A stretch of DNA of 64,000 nt from Leucaena leucocephala (GCA_037074615.1 CM073562.1:18114922-18178921), one strand, 5' to 3'. Positions 37,507-49,862 are shown, numbered from the stretch's first letter. Notes: a model not told the origin generated them from the letters alone. Numbers and translations are program-made.

Positions 37507-40500
37507 ATTGAATGATCATTCCACACAGTAATTGCAAAATAACAAGTAGTTACTGTTTCTTCTAGAAAGACCTCCAAGCTTCCTTTCAGTTTTCTCCTTG
37601 AAATGTCACAGTAATTGAAGAGAACAGATGCTCCCCAAAAATTATTTCAACTGCATGATAAAATAATTATGAGAGGAAAGAAAAAGAAGAAAGAAAGAAA
37701 GAAAAGAAAAATATGATCAAAGTTCAATTTCTGTTTGCCATGCTACAGTAATTCAATCACAAAAAAGAAAAATAAAGTGCGTATTACGAGAAAAGATAAA
37801 TGATATGCTAACATCACCAATTAGTCGCACAAATTTTACTTTTACAACTGGTTTTAACTTTATATACCTTCGGTAATGTGGTATAATTCATATTAAATTC
37901 ATATTCTGACTTCACAGTTTTACCCCAAAATTCAAGGACTAATATTTTGGCCAATGTCCTGCAAACTAATTTTCAACTTTCACAGCATGCAATTTTAACA
38001 CTTCTGTCGGATTCAAGTGCATGATAAAGATAACAAAACCGCATCTAGAAAATAGTTTAAACCAGAGCAAGCAAGCACGCACAGAAATATGTTTAAAAAA
38101 AAACATTTTTTGGCCCCAGCATATCCAAGCCAGAGACAAATACCGGTAAAGACTTCCCCATAACAAGCAATGCATTTGGAAAAAGTTCAAAAGCACACAC
38201 CAAGAACGGTATCGCATCCAGGATCCGTAAACTAGCACGCGAAACATGGAATTAAAGCCAAATTTTGAAAAGGAGAGAATCGGGCAGTACCATGTCGTCA
38301 TTTGCTCACGTTGGAGCAAAGAATGATGATGATAGAGAGACAGCGAGGAAGGATTCTTCAAATTAGGATTTTGTATATATGGGAACTGTTTGATTTGGAT
38401 TTGGTGGTGGCCATGTGTCCGTGGAGGCCGCACAGTTTTCTCGCCAAGATAAATGTGGGAGGGGTACCTGCGATATGACCATAATACTCTCCACCTAATT
38501 CACATGATACGGTGAAGAAGGAAGATACGGGAGGGCAGTTTTGTCCTTATTTGGCGTTGTCTTTCTAGAAGCTGGTAGGTGGTAAGGAAAACGCAACCGC
38601 GGGCAATTTTGGATTTGGTGGGAATTTGGGATTAACTCGCAACGATCGCCATATCTTAAAATATAAATTGGGACCCAACTTTTTTTTTTTAACTTCAAAA
38701 AGCAGATTAAAATAGATTTAGTAACTACTGTCAAAATCACGATTGTGGCTTAATAATCAATTTGAAGTTTGGAGGATGTTTAGATGGGTATAACTAAAAA
38801 CTTTGCAAGGTTTATAATAATCTTCTCTATTGAAATGTTATAGTAACATTTCTTAAGCTTAATAATAAGAAATTAATTAGTTATTAAAGAGTTTATTTAT
38901 AATTTTAGTTTAAATTTTAATATCAAATATCTTTTTAATAAGTGATTTGTAAATATTTGATAAATATTTTTTTTAATTTAAAAATATATTTTAATTTTAA
39001 TGATTTCTTACAAATTTTTAAGCATATTTTCTCGACGTTTCTCAAGTTAAAATAATACAATATTGTCATTTTTATGGATGGGAGGTAATAATTTTTATAT
39101 AATATTTTTGACACCGACACTTTATATCCAATTTTTATGCAGTAATTTAAATTTAAAATTGTAAAAGCTCTAATTTTTATAACCAGATCTCGATAAGAAT
39201 ACACTGAGCAAAATTGACCGTATAAAAAAAGATGGTTAGGTTGCCATATGAGATCGTCGCAGTTTTTAATTTTGGCCCAGTTAGGAGCTCCTTCATATCC
39301 TGTCCCAAATGCGTCCGAGTCTTGTTCTCATTCAGTCTCTGCATTGTTCTTCATTCATCCCACCTATATAGACTTTTTCGTTCCAATTCTCCACAATTCC
39401 AGCTTCTTTCGCCGCCGTACAAGCTCCAGTGAGCCTTTTTTCTCTATTTCCTCTAATTTATCAATTTATTTGTTTGGCCCTTGTTTCAAGCTTTCTCTCT
39501 CTATGATTGATTCTTGAGGAAAATTACTTGTTATCTAGGTCATAGGAGTGTCATTGTTCCTTTCAATTTTCAATATTTTTTCTTCAGTGGTAAAAGGATT
39601 AGACTCCCGTCATTTCCAATCCACAAACTTGAAATTGATGTGCGGTATGTTGTTTTGACAAATTGGTTCAAATTTTCGGTGAGATGGAAACGAAGTTAAC
39701 TCTGACTAGTTTTTGTTTGAAATATTATTATTATAATTTTTGAATTTTTTTAAGAAATTGATTGATATAGAGTTTTATTTCTTTTACGGTTGTCAAACTA
39801 TTTTTTCCTTGTTTCATTCCCTGTCATGTCTGTACATCATTTACAATGTTTTACCTGATAAAAATAAGGTACGTTTCCCCTTTGTCACGTAAGCTATATT
39901 CTGTGTAGTCCCAAATTTGTTTTACCCCTCGTCCTTCTCCCCTTTCTCCCTTTATATCTCCATTTCTCCCTCTTTCTCCTTCCCCTTCACCTTTTTCTTG
40001 GTATTCTCCATCATTGTTTTTTGGTTTCCTTCCCACGTTTGTCCTTGCATTGGATTATTGTTCTAATATCTTCCCACTCAATAGTATTTGCCGTGCAAGG
40101 TCATACTCTCTAGCAATGATATGCTATCCTCATTCTCACTGATAAATGGCATGGTCTTTATTAGGTTCGTTTCAAGAATTTGTTTGTCAACTTTTCAGCT
40201 CAATATCACTAGAGAGTGTAGAGTTTTAATGTGATTCATATATGTACTAGTCCAACTCAAAATCTTTTGTTGTGAAATGACTCAAATCCAAGTGCTTCAT
40301 GTGCAATTTATCTCTCAAGCTGTAGCATCATTCCGCTACAGTGTGGCCATCTTTTCTTTCTCAATACCTTTCTAACCATAGCTGATGGCTGGCAATTGAA
40401 CTGATGGAAAGGATTAGTGTGTTTGATACAGCAGAAAACTAGTAGCGTTTATGTGTTCAACTAAGCTGTACATCTACTTGCATCTGCTCTATTTCAATTG

Positions 40501-40676
40501 AAACTATTTATATGAAAAGAAAATATACTCCCATTTAGAATTTGAGACAACTTTTGACCATGTGGTTTGGCAATTTGAGCTACTATATCATCAAGTATCA
40601 ATTGATTCATCTTATTGCTCTTGTTTGTTTCTCCCTTAGTATAATTTAGCTGATTTTCTTTCTTTCTTTCTGGACA
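37507..40676. other. Divergent spacer between DUF4050 and BORCS8-like genes
   Basis: The left part (37.5-38.5 kb) probably holds the leader and promoter of the DUF4050 gene. The right part contains a likely non-coding first exon and leader intron of the BORCS8-like gene: a TC-rich leader region near 39.3-39.45 kb and AG acceptors before 40.65 kb. The middle, 38.75-39.2 kb, is AT-rich without features. Confidence 0.45.
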
Positions 40677-41474
40677 ATGAATGATGAACTACAATGTACT
40701 TCTGGGAAGATGCATGAGTTCTCCACCGTTGATGGTTTTGTGGAGATAAATGAATGCTTGGCAGAGATGATAAAATTTGTGGCTAATGAACCATCAGTTG
40801 GGCTTTTCTTTGTCCAGCAACATGCTCAAAATGCAGTGCCTAATGTCATCAAACTTCAAAGAAATATTGCTGAGAAATCTCATGAAAAAACTTTACACAC
40901 AGAAGATTTTGAAGACTCTATTACTATGCTGAGATCTATGAAAGAGTGTGGATTCTCCATAGCTAATGAGATGATCGGAGATATAAAAAAATCTCTAGTA
41001 ACTATGACAACAAAACAACCAAAACAAGGGACAATCCAACCATGGACTTCAGAATTCCAGACAGAAAGAACCAGCTCTGAGGGTAATACTCCATTTTATG
41101 CCCAAGAGAGCAGCGGAAAAAGGGGTAACTATTTTTCCAGTGTTCTTAAGTCAGCAAAACAGAAGGCTAGCAGTCTGAAGTGGCGACAACTTGATCCTTG
41201 GGGACCAATGGATTACAAGGATGACAAGCCTCTCCTGTGCAATAATCCAGCATTATCAGTAACGTCTGCAAGCACTGCTTCATCTGTACAAGGCATGGAA
41301 ACCGACGAGCTACCTCTGTCAAGCCAGGTTGAAGATGAATCTCAACAATTGGAGGAGGCTGGGACAGCTGATTGTGGGAGTAAATTATTGTTGGTATCAG
41401 AAAAGTATGATGATTTCAAAGCTAATAAAGAAGCTAAGCTGGAGGAGTGGCTGGAAGGGAATGGCAACTCTTGA
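40677..41474 (+). CDS. BORCS8 / MEF2BNB-like protein
   Basis: In animals BORCS8 (MEF2BNB) is a subunit of BORC, which links lysosomes to kinesin through Arl8; the plant role is not established. One exon encodes 265 residues. Residues about 15-110 contain the family block: FVANEPSVGLFFVQQHAQ, VPNVIKL, then TLHTEDFEDSITMLRSMKEC. It matches the human pattern VLANEPSVALYRLQEHVRRS by eye. A longer plant-specific tail follows, with FSSVLKSAKQKASSLKWRQL and an acidic C terminus ending in KLEEWLEGNGNS. The start ATG lies directly after a CT-rich run, and the 5' leader is probably split by an upstream intron. No frame damage was seen. Confidence 0.75.
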   Translation: MNDELQCTSGKMHEFSTVDGFVEINECLAEMIKFVANEPSVGLFFVQQHAQNAVPNVIKLQRNIAEKSHEKTLHTEDFEDSITMLRSMKECGFSIANEMIGDIKKSLVTMTTKQPKQGTIQPWTSEFQTERTSSEGNTPFYAQESSGKRGNYFSSVLKSAKQKASSLKWRQLDPWGPMDYKDDKPLLCNNPALSVTSASTASSVQGMETDELPLSSQVEDESQQLEEAGTADCGSKLLLVSEKYDDFKANKEAKLEEWLEGNGNS

Positions 41475-42420
41475 TTATAGTTCCCTTGCAGTTGATGCAG
41501 GAAAGGTTTCGGCTTTTGCAACACTTGGGAACAAAGCTAATTCAGCCTGTTCTGTATATACCGTATGTGTAAGATATAGTTGTGTCTGGAAAGAGATCAT
41601 AAGCAAATGTTTTGTAACGCAGTAACGATAGTTTGGCCGTTTTGAACCAATAGCCTGTTTTAGGAAGGATGCGATTGCTCTGCGACCGTCAAGGAATTTT
41701 GCATTGCCCATGGACCAGAATGAATTCCCAAACCAGTTTTAGTGCTCGTTGGATCTATACTGTTTAAATACAATTTTAATGGATCAGATTTAAAATTTTC
41801 AACAAATGATTTTTAAATAAAAATTATTTTTTAAAAAAATATAATAGTTAAAAAGATTATGTTTATTTTATATTTTGTATATATTAAAATATATTTTTTT
41901 AAAAGTAAAAGATCTGAGATCTTGAATTTAAATTCATGTGAATAAGATATGGATGTTGCGCAATGGTGAGCTAAGCTCTTGGTGCTCACCTTTTCAAGTA
42001 AGACCGGCAGAAACTTGAGTACCTTATGCCATCCCAATTCATCTTCAATAGCGAATTTACAATATTTCCCCTTACAGAAAAATGGCAACCAAACGAATTA
42101 CCAAGTTCCTACACGCACCGCTTGCTGGCGTGTGTAAAGTAAATCAGCAAGGGCAAGAGAGTAAAATATGATGAAAAGGCACACATCACTTTCAAATACT
42201 ACTATATTATACTTACTACTGCATATTTGTTAGACATCTATAAGCTATGCCAATGATAATGATTCTTCGGGAAACGCTCTGAGATTAAAATCTAAAATGC
42301 ACCTAACTGATGTGGAAGAATATGCCTTGAAGATCAACTGTAAGGATATTGACTTTGGGCAGCTTGAAATGACCATAATACCAAAAGAAAAATCAACTTT
42401 AATCATGAAGAAACTCAAGA
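41475..42420. other. Convergent 3' spacer
   Basis: This lies between the 3' ends of the BORCS8-like and PUB14-like genes. A patch near 41.88-42.03 kb (minus strand CACCAAGAGCTTAGCTCACC followed by a GAATTTAAATTC stretch) faintly resembles a tRNA-derived SINE with A- and B-box-like spacing, but no target duplication was found. Confidence 0.4.
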
Positions 42421-45400
42421 TTAAGACCTCGGCAAATTATCTTCCACTTCCATTCTCTGCAAGAGTTCTAATATACTTCCCGCTTTTCTTTTGGCCCTAT
42501 CAGTGCCATTTTCTGATAATTCCCTCAATGCTTCTTCCGCACCATGGTCTCTTGCCAGTTTCAACTGCAGAAGATCTCCCATGCAAAGCGACCACAACAC
42601 CGCAGCAGCATTCTCTCTGTTCCGTGGGGAACCAGTTCGTATAACCTCGACTAGAATAGGAATAGGTTCAGCTTGACCAATAGCTGTCCTGCCTTCTGTA
42701 TGGCTTGCAAGAATTGCCAGTATAGCTAGTGCTTCATCCACCATCCCACCTCCAGCGTCAATAAGAAATGTCATTAGTGGCGCTACTATACCAGCCTTTA
42801 CAGCTCTAGCTTTGTTTCCTTGATAAATAGAAAGGTTAAAAATAGCTGTAGCAGCATCCTTTTTACCTCTGGGAGTGCCTTCACAAAGCAAGCTAATCAA
42901 AGCAGGGATAGCCCCAGCTGCTCCTATTGCAACCTTGTTCTCATCTAGAACCGACAAACTAAAGAGAGTTGCAGCTGCATTTTCTCTGGCTTCCATACTT
43001 CCATTTTTCAGCACATCTACAATATCTGGGATAGCTCCTGCATTTACAATTGTTCCTTTGTTACTCTCATTGATGGACAGATTGAGAAGCGCTGTGACAG
43101 CATGCTCCTGGGTTCGAGGATCTGAGGAAGACAGCAACTCTACAAGAAGCGGTATTGCTCCTGCCTCAGCAATACATACTCTATTATCAGCATTCCTCTT
43201 AGCTAGCAATCGGAGCTCACCAGCTGCGGCCCTTTGCTGTTCCATATCACCATTTGCAAGCCTATCCAATAAAGCATTAATAGCAGCTCGATCACAATCT
43301 GAAAGACTGCTTCCAGATTTCTTTGTTTTACAGCTCCCTTGCTTTTTTGGCAGCTCAACACCATTGTTTTCACACCACAAAGCAATCAGACTCTTCAAAG
43401 CATAGTTAGGGGTTAGGGCGGTGTGCAAAAGTGTTTGTTGTGTCTTGGGACATGTTTTGTTCCCAGCGTCAAGCCATTTTTGAATGCAGGATCTTTCATA
43501 TGTCTGCAAAATGTAACTACTTATAAATAAACAAGTACAAACACAACTATCTCATAATCAAAACACAATATCTGGGTTATACCTGTCCAGTAGAGACAAT
43601 TACAGGATCTTTCATTAATTCAAGAGATATTGGACATCTAAAATCATCTGGAATTACAGGAGATCTGTGCTTCATTGAATTTTTTTCACCCTCACGGGGG
43701 TCAACTTCAGGGTTTTCATTGTGCACACAGTCCTTCAGTCTCTTTAGAAGAGACGACATAATCTCAATAGAGTCCCCTGGTTCTCCACCACTTGTGATCA
43801 CCAACTCATGTAATTCAGCTGATTCTTTCTTGAGCTCATTTATAGTCTTCAGATGCAACTTCTCAGAAAGCCTATTGAGTATTTCAGGATCTGGGTCTTT
43901 TTCTTGTTGTGCTACAGCTAAATCCAAATCTAGTTGTAAATCAGCTAATTCCGTTCTAGCATTTGCTCTTTTAAATTGAGCATGCACAAGTTCAATCTGG
44001 AACGGTTAAAACAGTTGTCAAAACAATGGTAAATAACAATCCAAGAATTAATATATCCATTTCTGTTGGTAAAAGATTATCATCGTCTTAGTTGTAATGC
44101 ACAACAGTCAGACATGATTAGTATAAATAACAAGTGTGAATCAAAATTAAACTATTTATGATATAGTCAAATTTCTGGCAAAGTTTAAAAAAATTACCTG
44201 TTCTCGAACTTCCTCTGATATCTCAAGCTTTTCATATTGCAGTACACTAATTGCTGATTCAATTTGGTCATTTATTTGTTGGAACTTTTCTGCCATGTCA
44301 TTCCTCTGCAAAGCCTGTGACATGCTGTTATATAATTGTAGAAAGAAAAGGAAAATAGAGAAGAATAGAAAGAGAATATAAGAGAAACTAAAATTATACT
44401 AAATACTCAAGAGTTCAAAACATAATCAAAGTATATCCCAATAAGACTGATAATCGCCTTTATTTATAAGTGATGGTTAATTCTAATCCTAATTACATAT
44501 TTAATGCTAATATATCATAATATCTATATATTATAATATCTAATACTACACCAACAACAACAAACCTTATCTCATTAAATAGAGTTGGCTACATGGATCA
44601 TAAAACTACTTAAATTGCTTATTTATATTTTACATATCAATACTCCCTCCCCAAAAGACCCTTGTCCCAAAGGATCAAATACCAAGAACAATACTAAACT
44701 CTCCTTTGAACCAAATATGGACTAGAAGATTTAGGATCGCCAGCGTTATCAGTGCCAAGCTTAAAGACATGTTGCCAAGTGCACTCTTAAACCCCTTACA
44801 AAAGTTGAGACTTGATGATCTATCAACTCTAAACTTTGGTTTCATCATTTCTCTTTTACATATTATGTGTGAAAGTTCTTGTAAACCATCAGTTGTGCTA
44901 TGAAAATTGATCTCCTTTAAAAGTGTTAAACTTCTTGCATTTTGGAGAATGATAGGCTGAATTTTCAACCCTTCTTGAACTGTTATCTGTACCGTATTAG
45001 AATCTGAGTCTGGTTGGAGTTCTTGAGACTTTCTTACATATTTTTTTGCTTATTAATGGGTGCCAAAAGGGAAGACTCGTCTTCTTGAGCTGCCAATCAC
45101 TCTTCTTGATCACCAGAAACATCCCTTTCCTTTTGCAATATTTTTCGTGAATCTGCCACATCTTTCTTTACTAGTTGAGTTTTCTGCAGAAGAGCGTTCA
45201 TCCTGTCAAGATTCCTTGCTATATTATGAAAATACCGCTCTATATCCATACTCATCCTATCAAGATTCCTCACCAGATTCTAAAGATATCGCTCTATATC
45301 CATACTTATTCTGTTATTGATTCTTATGAGTGGTCGAAGAACGACCGTTCTGATACCATTGTTATATAATTGTAGAAAGAAAAGGGAAATAGAGAAGAAT

Positions 45401-46355
45401 AGAAAAAATATAATCAAGTCATATCCCCATAAAAATGATGATCACCCTTATTTATAAATGATAGGTAATTCTAATTCTAATTAAATATCTAATACTAATA
45501 TATCATATTATCTATATATTATAATATTTAATTCTAATATATCATAATATATATATTATGATATCTAATCGTATAATCCATGTAACCGACCCTATTTAAT
45601 GGGATAAGGCTTGTTGTTGTTGTTGTTGTGTATATATATTATGATATCTAATCCTAATATTGGAGAATATCTAGTACTAATTCTAAAAAAATAATAAAAC
45701 TACTTAAATTTCTTATTTATATTTTACATATCAACTGATGCGTAAAGTGATTGGGAATGAAAGAGAAAGAGGGAAAAGGAAGGGAAACATAGAGGGAATT
45801 CAAGAAAGAGCAACAAAGACAGGGAAATCAGAAGAGAAGTAGAACAGAGGGAGACGAAGACAAAAGAAGTTTGGAGAGAAATACACATGTTTACTATAGA
45901 CTCATTTCATAATACTGTTACATCCGATATGTTGTTATTTATAGACTATACTCACAGTAATTGACAGAAATTACTTACAACAAAACTTTATAACACATGC
46001 AAACAACCTACTATGTTAATATCAAAAATCCAAATCAACTAACTTGATTCGTAGGCAAAACTGAACTAGAGGGACTTGAGCAGTACTATTTGGAGATATT
46101 AACATAAACATATACGACTTTCTAGAATTTCCATGTAACTGGAGAAAATTTGGAGAAATAGGAGGAGCGCTATTTAGTATGGAGCATAACATAAACATAT
46201 AAGACTTTCTAGAATTTCCATGTGCAGGACATATGAAAGCCTGACAGAAGTAAGTTCGTACTTTTGTTCCCTTTTAACTGCAGATTGGAAACTATACTGC
46301 TGTAGCAATTGTGAAGTGGCTGCAAAAGTTTTATTTAAACCAAGGGCCAGATCGA

Positions 46356-46393
<38 letters not shown>

Positions 46394-47193
46394 CCTGAAG
46401 GTTAAACGTTAAATTTCAGAAACCACGCACGCTTCATGTAAGAACAATATTTAAGAAAATTTTGAAGCGTTTGCTATCACCTCCAATTTGGTTATAACAT
46501 ATGAATATGTTTTACAGTTCACTAGCATATGATTGGGTACTTCAAAAATACCTCTTTCACTGTGTTACGTTCTAATTAGACAACCAAACAGAAAAACTTT
46601 AATGAGACCTTATCATTTTAAGTGATTAGATGTCTGTACACATATATGAACAGCTTATACTGGAAGAAAAAGAAACAAGCAATGGCATGAAAATATTTAG
46701 ATATACGAGGAATAGTCATTCCATTTCACCTTACGACTCAAACGGAGGCACACAAATAATAAACAAAATAAGAATAAGTAACACGAGGTCATTTGGTAAC
46801 TACAAGTTAGGAAAGTAAGAATATTTTAGCAATTCATTCCCAAGCTAAGGAAGGAAAGTCATATAACGAAGAAGAACAAAAAACAATGAAGAAATTTGCA
46901 GCTATATATACCAGATAAAGCTTACTCCCTTGGTTCATGAACTTGAGAAGGCTCTTAGATGAATCCAAAGCATTTCCCAGCGATACAAACGATCTAATAT
47001 GTTCGTCGCTAAGCAACCCACAATCACTATCCTTAATTTCCTCAAACAGCGGGCTCAATAGCTTCACCCTCCGAACTAAATTCCCATACAACCTCTTGCA
47101 AACGTTTCGACACTCAGGTAACCCCGAGATCTCCTTGATAGAAAGAAGCAATCGATCCACCACCACGACTTTTGAATTGTCATTCCCACTCAT
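42421..47193 (-). CDS. PUB14: U-box/ARM-repeat E3 ubiquitin ligase, PUB14-like
   Basis: Transfers ubiquitin from E2 enzymes to substrates; this clade (PUB12/13/14) acts in immune and hormone signalling. Exons 47193-46912, 44314-44198, 43996-43583 and 43503-42421 join in phase 0 to 631 residues, the same size as Arabidopsis PUB14. Residues 1-230 form the UND domain (KEISGLPECRNVCKRLYGNL; EISEEVREQIELVHAQFKRA). The U-box spans about 245-320 (IPDDFRCPISLELMKDPVIV, split by the last intron before TYERSCIQKWLDAGNKTCPK). Five to six ARM repeats follow (AGAIPLLVELLSSSDPRTQE and successors), ending GTDRAKRKAGSILELLQ. The domain set is complete and no lesion was found. Intron 1 (2.6 kb) contains a small LTR element 10 bp from its acceptor. 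Confidence 0.95.
44551..44600 (-). repeat. Au-SINE-like 3' end fragment inside the left LTR
   Basis: The plus strand reads CCAACAACAACAAACCTTAT and continues to GGCTACATGGATCA, i.e. the reverse complement of the Au-SINE 3' end GGATAAGG..TTGTTGTTG. The matching LTR on the other side carries the same motif in opposite orientation. Confidence 0.65.
45576..45629 (+). repeat. Au-SINE-like 3' end fragment inside the right LTR
   Basis: The plus strand reads ATCCATGTAACCGACCCTAT, then GGGATAAGGCTTG followed by a (GTT)n tail, typical of the Au-SINE 3' end. The orientation is opposite to the fragment in the partner LTR. Confidence 0.7.
46358..46391. repeat. (TA)n microsatellite in PUB14 intron 1
   Basis: About 17 uninterrupted TA units. 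Confidence 0.95.
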
Positions 47194-48343
47194 CTTTTAA
47201 GAGGTTACCAAAATAAAAAGTCAAAGCACCCAAAATAGAAAATTGAAGCTCAAATTGAGGGTTGCGTCGAATCTTTTGAGCGACCTCTGAAGATTGATGA
47301 GAGAATCCAAGATTATTTGAGAAATCGGTTCGTCAAAGATGGGGCGAGTATGAAGAAGGGCGAAAAAAGACCGAGAAGCTATACGGAACCAAAATCGAAA
47401 TCAAGCATGGAATTGGATTGAATTGAACGAAGTATGAATAGGTCGTCATACAGTATTTCATCTTTGATTATTGGAAGGGGCAGGGTCCGCATGGGATATT
47501 GTCACCTGGCTTTGACATAACTCCATACTAGGATTGGCTTGGTGAAACTTTTTTATCCAGGTAAATTAGTAGAACTACTTTAATTTCCTACTTTAAAAAT
47601 ATTAAAAACTCCCTCTCCATAGAACTCGTTATCAATTAGCAAATCATGGGTCAAATGCAAGAGATTAAATTTTGTCAAAATTAAGGTTAAAAATTTGTAC
47701 AGGAGCGAAGGGAAGACACTTTTTTTATACTTAATATATTTTTTTGGGGAAGTTGTACTCATCTTAGTTGTAATATAAAAGTTTTAATTTTATTTATATA
47801 AAGCAAAATGTTTGTTATATTTATTATGGATTTTTTATAACATATATTAAGTATATATTTAATATTTTTAATTTATCAAATTCTAAATATATATAAACTC
47901 ATCTGTAGGATAATATTTTATATTTAAAATTTAAAAAAGTAATAAATAGTAATTTTTTAAAATTTAAAATAATTTAATGATTTTTAATACAAAAATTATT
48001 AAATAATATCTTTGAAAATATATTTCTTACCATTTGAATGAATAAAAAGTTATCATCATCAATAGGTTAGTTAATTAAAAAGGTAAAATTATCAAAAAAT
48101 GGTAAATAATTTCGATAATTAATTAATATTTAGGTTCGAGGAGAAGAATGGTCAAATTATAAAGTACACACGTTAATCCGCTTCGAGACAAAGGCCGAAA
48201 ACGACCTTAGCCGATGCGTGTTAAGCAGAGAGAGAAGAGACCAACAAATAAGGTCAACCAATATTGCACTTACATTCTCGACTCCGTGTTGCACTGTTTA
48301 TTCTCTTCAACTACCAAAACTTTTGTCTTTATCTTTTATGTTT
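47194..48343. other. Promoter side of PUB14 and AT-rich spacer
   Basis: The first 300 bp carry the leader and promoter of the U-box gene. The rest to 48.34 kb is AT-rich with no gene. No TATA box could be chosen with confidence. Confidence 0.45.
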
Positions 48344-48352
48344 TGCCCAAAT

Positions 48353-49023
48353 GTTTTATTTAGTTGAACTTAAGAGAGGGTAAATTAATTTAATGTAAGG
48401 GAAGATAGAAAAAGATAAAAAAATTATAAATATAAAGGTAAAGAAGGAGAGATGATATTTCTTATTTAGTTCAGAAAGAAAGGAGAAGAGAATTAATTAA
48501 AAATTGATAAATATACTCTTATCTTTTTATTTAAATTTATTTATTTTTTATTTATAATATTCATATCAAAATTATTATTTCTTAATTTATAAATCTCAAA
48601 AAAAATTTATCTTATTTATATATATAATAAAATTAAAAAATATAAAAAATCTGATAAAATTTTAATATTATTTTTTAATAATTTATAATTATTATATATA
48701 TTAATATAATATATAAATCATTTACCATATTTATTAGGCTTTATCAATCAAAGCAAAAATCATAAGTGAAAAGAATAAAAAAAAAGTTTTAATTCATAAG
48801 GATACATTAGAATATTAAAACAATATAAAGGATATTTTTTTAAGAATAGATAAAAATTTTCTCTCCCTTCCAAAAACCTCCACTCTTGGAGGGGAGGTGG
48901 AGGAGAGGAGATGAGCACATAATGACAAAAAATTTTACTTTCTCTCCCTTTTATTTTTTCTAACCAAATGCATTTATATCTTCCCTATCGTCCTTTCCCC
49001 TCCAAAACCTTCTAACTAAACAA
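48353..49023. mobile_element. MITE-like element, copy 2 of the GGGGA-rich family
   Basis: Aligns end to end with the element at 28256-28963. Shared blocks include a TTTAGTT/TTTGGTT start, GGTAAATTAATTTAA-like sequence, the AT-rich core with TTTATTTATAATATTCATAT, CTCCAAAAACCTCCACTCTT followed by GGAGGGGAG, and the end CTAACTAAACAA. Flanks TGCCCAAAT (48344-48352) and TGCTTAAAT (49024-49032) agree at 7 of 9 bases, possibly a decayed target duplication. Confidence 0.72.
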
Positions 49024-49069
49024 TGCTTAAATAATCACGTGCAATTCAAAAGTAAATTGGGCTAGATAC

Positions 49070-49854
49070 TAGGGGTATGCATGGGCAGGGCAACCCCTTG
49101 CCCGATGCCCTCCCCAAAATAGGCATGGGTTACATTTTATAACCCGATGCCCCGCCCTGCTTAGTAAAAATTCTAACAATTTTGGGTTGGACATGAGCGG
49201 GTTGGGTATAGGTAGACTGGGCATACCCAGGTCATGATGCTATGCTCATATTGTCAAAGAAATCTACAATTATAAACTTATAAAATAATATCATATTCAT
49301 GTGTCTTCATGAGTTAAATAATATCAATAATTCACTAAGAATAAGGCAACAAAGATAATAATTAAAATCTTGAGATCCATTGTATATAAAAAATAAGATT
49401 TGAAATTTAAATAGTTTGTAATTATAACTTTGTATCAATCTCCCTAATATTGATAAAGATAAAATATCTAAAAAAATAAAATAAACAATTATAATTTGTA
49501 ATGTAATCATATGATAATTAACAAAGTTAAAAAAAAAAGAAAAAAAATAGTATAATTATAAATATTAAAAGATACAACTTACCTACTTAATTACTTATAT
49601 TTTTAAAATAACATTCTAGTCACCAGTAGTTATCATATTCTCCCTTCTAAAATAGAGAAAAAAATAAAAACAATAAAAGAAGGGGTACTCATGGGCAGGA
49701 TAACCCCCATGCCCGGTGCCTAGCCTAAAAAATATATGGGCTATATTTTACAGCCTGATACCCAACCCTACCTTATATTTATCGGGCTGGATAAGGCATT
49801 TTTATTGTAGGCTCTAGTGAATATATTGGACTATAGGCTTTATGTATAGTCCAA
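49070..49854. mobile_element. Decayed relative of the 7.3-kb hAT-type element
   Basis: The left end TAGGGGTATGCATGGGCAGG and the following 300 bp align with the element at 7339-8086, including CTCATATTGT, AAACTTATAAAATAATATCA and AATTCACTAAGAATAAGG. Flanking direct repeats CTAGATAC (49062-49069 and 49855-49862, extendable by TA) support insertion. The expected inverted right end is missing, and a second left-end-like block occurs at 49683, so the right part is rearranged. Confidence 0.7.
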
Positions 49855-49862
49855 CTAGATAC

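Larger units (their letters stand above)
44326..45733 (-). mobile_element. Non-autonomous Copia-type LTR element, 1.4 kb
   Basis: Two direct repeats serve as LTRs: 44326-44639 and 45360-45733 in plus view, both starting TGTTATATAATTGTAGAAAG and ending TTTTACATATCA. On the minus strand the 5' LTR is followed by TGGTATCAGA (45358-45349), the initiator-Met tRNA primer binding site, and the 3' LTR is preceded by a purine tract (near 44640-44655). The 720-bp interior encodes no retroviral domain; one 97-codon minus-strand frame has no recognised motif. The element is inserted in PUB14 intron 1, just before the exon 2 acceptor. A clean target duplication was not found (only ATGC is shared). Confidence 0.85.

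Noticed and set aside
41831..42088. tRNA-derived SINE downstream of the BORCS8-like gene
   Set aside because: A- and B-box resemblance is weak, and no target duplication or tail was found.
42875..43405. Plus-strand 176-codon frame in the U-box gene
   Set aside because: Antisense shadow of the ARM repeats; no independent motif.
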